This document shows, in pieces, positions 33,290-37,299 of a stretch of DNA of 37,299 bases; within the stretch, counting starts at the first letter, position 1; each line of letters starts with the position of its first letter. The stretch covers positions 37,013-74,311 of the forward strand of contig NZ_RSED01000022.1 in the NCBI RefSeq assembly GCF_003933735.1, written 5' to 3'. The notes under the pieces were generated by a model. The model was not told where the DNA came from. It saw nothing but the letters and a program-made list of their open reading frames with translations, and searched no databases. The stretch comes from Aquabacterium soli (GTDB taxonomy: Bacteria; Pseudomonadota; Gammaproteobacteria; Burkholderiales; Burkholderiaceae_C). The translations under genes and the position numbers were made by a program.

Positions 33290-34678
33290 ATGCCTTCTCG
33301 CCGTCCCCTGCCCCCATCCAGCGCCCCGGCCGTCACCCTCAACCGGTCCGAGTGGCTCTATGCGGCGTGTGACGGCCCCATGGGCCAGTTGAACCAGCCC
33401 TACATCCTGCGCTTCGACGACCCGGTCAGCGCCGAAGAGGTTCGCCAAGCCTGCCGCCGGATGCTCTCGGCCTTCCCGCGCCTGCGCGGCGTGCTGGAGC
33501 CCACCGCACGGCGCTTCCAGCTGCGCATCTTGCCGGAAGACGCCCAGCTCGAAGACCTGTTCAAGCTGGCCTTCCGCACAGAGCACATCGATCTGGACGA
33601 CCCCGTCGCCCTGCGCCGCTGGCATGAGCTCGCGCTCAACGACCCGGTGCCGCTGCAGCGCGGCCTGGGCGTGCGCTTCCAGTTCGTGCCCCACCCCACA
33701 CGCCCGGCCATGATCTGGAGCGCACACCACCTGCTGGTCGACGGCCGCTCCATCGTGATGTGCCTGGAGGCCCTGGTGAAACTGCTCAACGGGCAGGCCA
33801 TCCCCGATCTGCCGCTGGACAACCCCAGCATGCTGCCCGCCGTGCTGCCCGCCCACTGGTGGCAGATCCCCGGCAGGCTGCTGGCCGCCCACCGCGCACA
33901 GAAGGCCCAGCAACGCGAACGGGCCCGCTACGAGATCGTGCGCCTGCCCATCAAGCGCTCGGCCCGCTACCTCAGCACCGGCGTGCAGCACCACGAACTG
34001 GGTTGCCTGTCCAAGGATCTGTCCAAAGCCGCCAAGGCCCGGGGCGGCTCGGGCAACTCGCTGCTGATGGCCGCCATGGGCACAGCGCTGCTGGAGCAGG
34101 CCGGCAACCGCCCGGGCACCGCCGCCCTGGTGCGCGTGTCGGTCGATCTGCGCCGCTACTTCCCGGAGGGCACCGCGCCCACCATGGGCAACTTCGTGGC
34201 CACGCTCGACCTGCTGTTGCCGCAGGACGTGCCCGAGGCCGAACGCGTGCGCTGGATCGATGCCCGCATGCGCGAAGGCATGGACCGCTTCACCCAGCGC
34301 ACCATGATCCTGCCACTGCTGCCGTATGAATGGCTGGGCGGCATCCGCACGCACGATTACACCCGCCTGATCATGCGGGGCAAGCGGCTGGACACCCTGC
34401 CCCACCTGAGCTGCCACACCACCAACATCGGCTCGGCCGACGCCTTCAACCCGGAGGGCGCCCGCGTGCGCCTGTCCGAAATCTACCCCGCAGTGTCCGG
34501 TGCAGCGCCGCTGATGGTGTTCGTCAGCGTGAACGGCCGGCAGGTGATGGTGTGCAGCCACCAGCGCGACGAGTTCGAAGATCAGGACATGCAGGCGCTG
34601 ATCAGCCGTGCCCAGGCGGTCGTGACGCGCTGGCTGGCACCACTGCCGGTGCCCGCGTCCGTACCCGTGTCCGCGTGA
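33290..34678 (+). CDS. Stand-alone condensation/acyltransferase-like protein (HHxxxDG family)
   Basis: Predicted member of the CoA-dependent acyltransferase superfamily, 462 residues. The catalytic motif HHLLVDG lies at 146-152 with the second, active-site His at 147; the two-lobed layout fits (RLRGVLEP region early, GNFVATLDLLLP near 300). The same motif is used by NRPS condensation domains, PapA-type acyltransferases and wax ester/diacylglycerol synthases. No adenylation or carrier-protein gene lies nearby, so NRPS use is not suggested; transfer of an acyl group to an alcohol or amine is more likely. The gene appears monocistronic. Substrate cannot be told from sequence. Confidence 0.7.
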   Translation: MPSRRPLPPSSAPAVTLNRSEWLYAACDGPMGQLNQPYILRFDDPVSAEEVRQACRRMLSAFPRLRGVLEPTARRFQLRILPEDAQLEDLFKLAFRTEHIDLDDPVALRRWHELALNDPVPLQRGLGVRFQFVPHPTRPAMIWSAHHLLVDGRSIVMCLEALVKLLNGQAIPDLPLDNPSMLPAVLPAHWWQIPGRLLAAHRAQKAQQRERARYEIVRLPIKRSARYLSTGVQHHELGCLSKDLSKAAKARGGSGNSLLMAAMGTALLEQAGNRPGTAALVRVSVDLRRYFPEGTAPTMGNFVATLDLLLPQDVPEAERVRWIDARMREGMDRFTQRTMILPLLPYEWLGGIRTHDYTRLIMRGKRLDTLPHLSCHTTNIGSADAFNPEGARVRLSEIYPAVSGAAPLMVFVSVNGRQVMVCSHQRDEFEDQDMQALISRAQAVVTRWLAPLPVPASVPVSA

Positions 34679-34693
34679 CCTGGATCACGAAAT

Positions 34694-34720
34694 GCCCGAA
34701 CAGCCTCCCGCTATTCGGGC
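34694..34720 (+). other. Inverted repeat downstream of the acyltransferase-like gene
   Basis: GCCCGAA (34694-34700) and TTCGGGC (34714-34720) can pair around a 13-nt loop. No T-run follows, so at best a weak terminator. Confidence 0.35.
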
Positions 34721-34750
34721 CATCCCGAACTTGAGATCGGGGCGACACTT

Positions 34751-34758
34751 GCCGATAA
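34751..34758 (+). promoter_or_regulatory. Candidate flagellar sigma-28 (FliA) -10 element
   Basis: GCCGATAA, an exact match to the FliA -10 consensus. The -35 region (TTGAGATC with 12 nt spacing or TGAGATCG with 11) matches TAAAGTTT poorly. It lies 42 nt before the small open frame at 34793 and 260 nt before the GGDEF-EAL gene, in a 333-nt stretch (34679-35011) with no secure gene. Confidence 0.4.
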
Positions 34759-34792
34759 GACGGGGGACCCATGCATTACGGAGCCTTCGTCC

Positions 34793-34981
34793 ATGACCCC
34801 CCTGCTGGATCCTGCCAGCCCCCATCAGGCCGATGCCGATACAGGTCGGGAAATCGCCGACCACTCGCCAAAAGCCGCCATCCTGATGCACACTGATGTG
34901 AACTCCACCACGACCGGCTGGCTGAACGATGCCTGGCGGCTGTGGGCACGCACCACCGAGCACACCGACAACACTCGCTGA
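34793..34981 (+). CDS. Possible small protein of 62 residues, not recognised
   Basis: Short frame with GGAG about 11 nt before the ATG and third codon positions mostly G or C, as in the real genes here. It lies 30 nt before the GGDEF-EAL gene and just after the FliA-like element. The product is hydrophilic (TTTGWLNDAWRLWARTTEHT near the end), without signal peptide or membrane segment. It matches nothing I know; it may be a leader region and no gene at all. Confidence 0.3.
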   Translation: MTPLLDPASPHQADADTGREIADHSPKAAILMHTDVNSTTTGWLNDAWRLWARTTEHTDNTR

Positions 34982-35011
34982 CCCGGCCCCAGCCTCCACG
35001 ATGCATTCGCC

Positions 35012-37299
35012 ATGCTGCCGACCGTGATCAACCCCAAGAAGCTGCAGGCCCGCATCGTCGCGGTCTACCTGGGCCTGTTGGTGGTCATCCAGGCGGCCAG
35101 TTACTGGTTCATCCAGGACAGCGTCGACCGCAACGCCCGCGCATCGATCCGCACCGAGCTCAACACCGGCGAGCGCGTCTTCCTGCGCCTGCTGCAGCAA
35201 AACACCTACAACCTCGAACAGGCCACGCGCGTGCTGTCGGCCGACTACGGGTTCCGCTCGGCCGTGGGCAGCGACGATGCCGAGACCTTGCAGTCTGCGC
35301 TCGAGAACCACGGCAACCGCATCAACGCGGGCGTGGCCGTGTTCACCGACGCACAGTTCCAGCTCAAGGCCAGCACCGTGCCCACCGCGATCCACTTCGT
35401 GGCCGCCGTGCAGCGCTATGCCCGCCAGAGCATGACCGGCGGGGCCCAGCCCAACCAGGTCGAGGTGGTCGATGGCCAGCCCTTCCAGATCGTGGCCGTG
35501 CCCGTGCGCGCGCCCATGATCATCGGCTGGGTGGGCATGGGCTTTCCCATCGGCGATGCCCTGCTCAAGGACATGAAGGCCCTGTCGGGCCTGGACGTCG
35601 TGCTGATGCTGCGCACCCCCCAGGGCGACTGGAACGTCAGCCAGGGCACCCTGGGCAAGGACCAGTGGCAGCCCGTGGCCGCGGCCTGGCAAAGCCCCAT
35701 TTCAGCCAACAGCGATGGCACCGACCTGTCCCTGCTGGTGCAGGGCGATGAATACAGCGGCCACCAGGTGGTGCTGCCCGGCACGCCCGGCCAACCGCCC
35801 GTCACCGCCCTGCTGCTGCGCTCGGTCGACCAGGCCCTGGCGCCCTACGGCCAGCTCAAGCTGACCTTGCTGCTGCTGTCGGCCGTGGGCATCGCGGCCT
35901 TCGGGGTGGGCGGCTACTTCACGGCGCGCCGCATCACCACCCCGCTGCGCGTGCTGGCCGGCTCGGCCCGCCGCCTGGAGCGCGGCGACTATGGCGCGGA
36001 AGTGCGCGTGCACTCGCAGGATGAAATCGGCGACCTGGCCCAATCCTTCGAGACCATGCGCCAGGCCATCCAGGCCCGTGAGGGCGAGATCCGCCGCCTG
36101 GCCTACCAGGATGCCCTGACCGACCTGCCCAACCGCGAGCAGTTCCGCCATGACCTGCGCCAGGCCATCCTGCGCGCCAAGGAAGACGGCACGCCCTGCA
36201 CCATCATGCTGCTGGACATGGACCGCTTCAAGCACGTCAACGACGTGCTGGGCCACCGCTTCGGCGACCGCCTGCTGCGCGCCGTGGCCGAGCGCCTGCG
36301 CAATGAAGCCCTGCAGCCCAGCGACATCCTGGCGCGCCTGGGCGGCGACGAGTTCGCCATCCTGCTGGCGCGCACCGATGCCCAGGCGGCCAAGGCCGTG
36401 GCCGAGCGCGTGCAGCAGGCCTTCGAGCGCCCCATCACGCTGGACGACCACACGGTCGACCTGGGCGCCGGCATCGGCATCGCCAGCTGCCCCGACCACG
36501 GCGAAGAGGCCGATCCGCTGCTCAGCCGCGCCGAGGTGGCCATGTACGCCGCCAAGCAGCACCAGGCCGGCACCGTGGCCTACCACCCGGGGCTCGACTC
36601 ATCGAGCGAAGAATCGCTCACCCTGATGAGCGAGCTGCGCTACGCGGTCGACCACCACCAGCTGCGCCTGTTCCTGCAGCCCAAGATCAACCTGCGCACC
36701 GGCACCGTCATTGGTGCCGAAGCCCTGGTGCGCTGGGAGCACCCCGAGCGCGGCCTGGTGCCGCCGATGCGCTTCATCCCCTTTGCCGAGCAGACCGGCT
36801 TCATCCGCGTGCTGACCACCTGGATGATCGAGCAATCGGCCATGATGAGCGCGCAGCTCACGGCCGAAGGCCAGCCCATGAAGCTGTCGGTCAACCTGTC
36901 GACGCGCGACCTGATGGACCAGGACTTGCCCGCCAAGCTCGAACGCCTGCTGGGCCAGTACACCGTCAACCCCAACAACCTGATCCTGGAGATCACCGAG
37001 AGCGCCATCATGGACGACCCACAGCGCGCCATGCAGACGCTGGGCCGCCTGCACGCCATGGGGCTCAAGCTCTCCATCGACGACTTCGGCACGGGCTACT
37101 CTTCGCTGGCCTACCTCAAGCGCCTGCCGGTGGACGAGCTCAAGATCGACAAGTCCTTCGTGATGAACATGGAGAGCGATCTGCAGGATGCCAAGATCGT
37201 TCGATCCACGGTTGATCTGGCCCACAACCTGGGCCTGACCGTGGTGGCCGAAGGCGTGGAGAACGCCAAGTCATGGAAGCTGCTGGCCGGCCTGACCTG
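35012..37299 (+). CDS. Periplasmic-sensor HAMP-GGDEF-EAL protein, 3' end cut by the window
   Basis: Inner-membrane c-di-GMP protein; 762 complete codons are visible. Order: membrane helix (about 14-35), periplasmic sensor of about 240 residues with a CACHE-like layout, second helix (about 285-305), HAMP (about 306-360), GGDEF (about 365-525) with LGGDEF (motif from residue 444), and EAL with GAEALVRW (E570), ILEITESAIMDDP and [19 protein letters not shown]. Both active-site motifs look intact. Five residues before GGDEF the sequence is QPSD, so the RxxD inhibition site is absent, unlike in the other two complete GGDEF domains here. The ATG at 35012 lacks a clear ribosome site. The remaining EAL C-terminus lies beyond the edge. 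Confidence 0.92.
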   Translation, partial: MLPTVINPKKLQARIVAVYLGLLVVIQAASYWFIQDSVDRNARASIRTELNTGERVFLRLLQQNTYNLEQATRVLSADYGFRSAVGSDDAETLQSALENHGNRINAGVAVFTDAQFQLKASTVPTAIHFVAAVQRYARQSMTGGAQPNQVEVVDGQPFQIVAVPVRAPMIIGWVGMGFPIGDALLKDMKALSGLDVVLMLRTPQGDWNVSQGTLGKDQWQPVAAAWQSPISANSDGTDLSLLVQGDEYSGHQVVLPGTPGQPPVTALLLRSVDQALAPYGQLKLTLLLLSAVGIAAFGVGGYFTARRITTPLRVLAGSARRLERGDYGAEVRVHSQDEIGDLAQSFETMRQAIQAREGEIRRLAYQDALTDLPNREQFRHDLRQAILRAKEDGTPCTIMLLDMDRFKHVNDVLGHRFGDRLLRAVAERLRNEALQPSDILARLGGDEFAILLARTDAQAAKAVAERVQQAFERPITLDDHTVDLGAGIGIASCPDHGEEADPLLSRAEVAMYAAKQHQAGTVAYHPGLDSSSEESLTLMSELRYAVDHHQLRLFLQPKINLRTGTVIGAEALVRWEHPERGLVPPMRFIPFAEQTGFIRVLTTWMIEQSAMMSAQLTAEGQPMKLSVNLSTRDLMDQDLPAKLERLLGQYTVNPNNLILEITESAIMDDPQRAMQTLGRLHAMGLKLSIDDFGTGYSSLAYLKRLPVDELKIDKSFVMNMESDLQDAKIVRSTVDLAHNLGLTVVAEGVENAKSWKLLAGLT

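Overview
The window is GC-rich, densely packed bacterial chromosome. Gene content and order point to a betaproteobacterium of the order Burkholderiales. The signs are a DUF3567 protein, the leuS-lptE-holA run, nudJ-mnmA, a split pntA and several GGDEF/EAL proteins. A genus in the Aquabacterium/Rubrivivax/Leptothrix neighbourhood is a guess, not something shown here. No tRNA, rRNA, CRISPR array, insertion sequence or prophage gene was recognised. Both ends cut through genes: an MHYT-GGDEF protein on the left and a GGDEF-EAL protein on the right.

Layout. 1-2.3 kb, minus strand: MHYT-GGDEF protein, DUF3567 protein, exported glutathione peroxidase. 2.4-5.0 kb, plus: a Slam-type outer-membrane protein followed by an exported protein with the Slam-substrate type of C-terminus (a type XI secretion-like pair), with a Fur-box-like palindrome upstream and a strong terminator downstream. 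5.1-8.5 kb, minus: NAD(P) transhydrogenase operon pntA1-panD-pntA2-pntB, with aspartate decarboxylase placed inside it. 8.7-12.5 kb, minus: Aer-like chemoreceptor and PAS-PAS-GGDEF-EAL protein. 12.6-14.1 kb, plus: orphan ATPase-type kinase behind a 31-bp palindrome, then a TetR regulator. 14.2-18.05 kb, plus: nudJ, mnmA, PIN-domain protein, DUF1439 lipoprotein, double-hotdog thioesterase. 18.05-20.6 kb: divergent glpD/glpR. 20.7-25.9 kb, plus: short double-glycine peptide, TolC-like protein, HlyD-like adaptor and C39-peptidase ABC transporter. 26.0-27.9 kb: membrane GGDEF protein and a convergent DUF502 protein. 28.05-33.2 kb, plus: putative lipoprotein, then leuS-lptE-holA. 33.3-34.7 kb: stand-alone condensation-like acyltransferase. 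34.7-37.3 kb: sensor-HAMP-GGDEF-EAL protein behind a possible flagellar sigma-28 promoter.

Two export systems stand out. The first is a complete microcin-like type I secretion cassette. The precursor at 20720-20914 has a 15-residue leader ending in Gly-Gly, close in form to the colicin V leader. The three export components follow it, no immunity gene can be seen, and a hairpin terminator separates peptide from exporter. The second is the Slam/hemophilin-like pair at 2430-5007, whose substrate lacks a lipobox and is therefore probably released as a soluble, perhaps haem- or metal-binding, protein. A further theme is motility and c-di-GMP: four GGDEF-containing proteins, an Aer-like receptor and two candidate FliA promoters lie within 37 kb.
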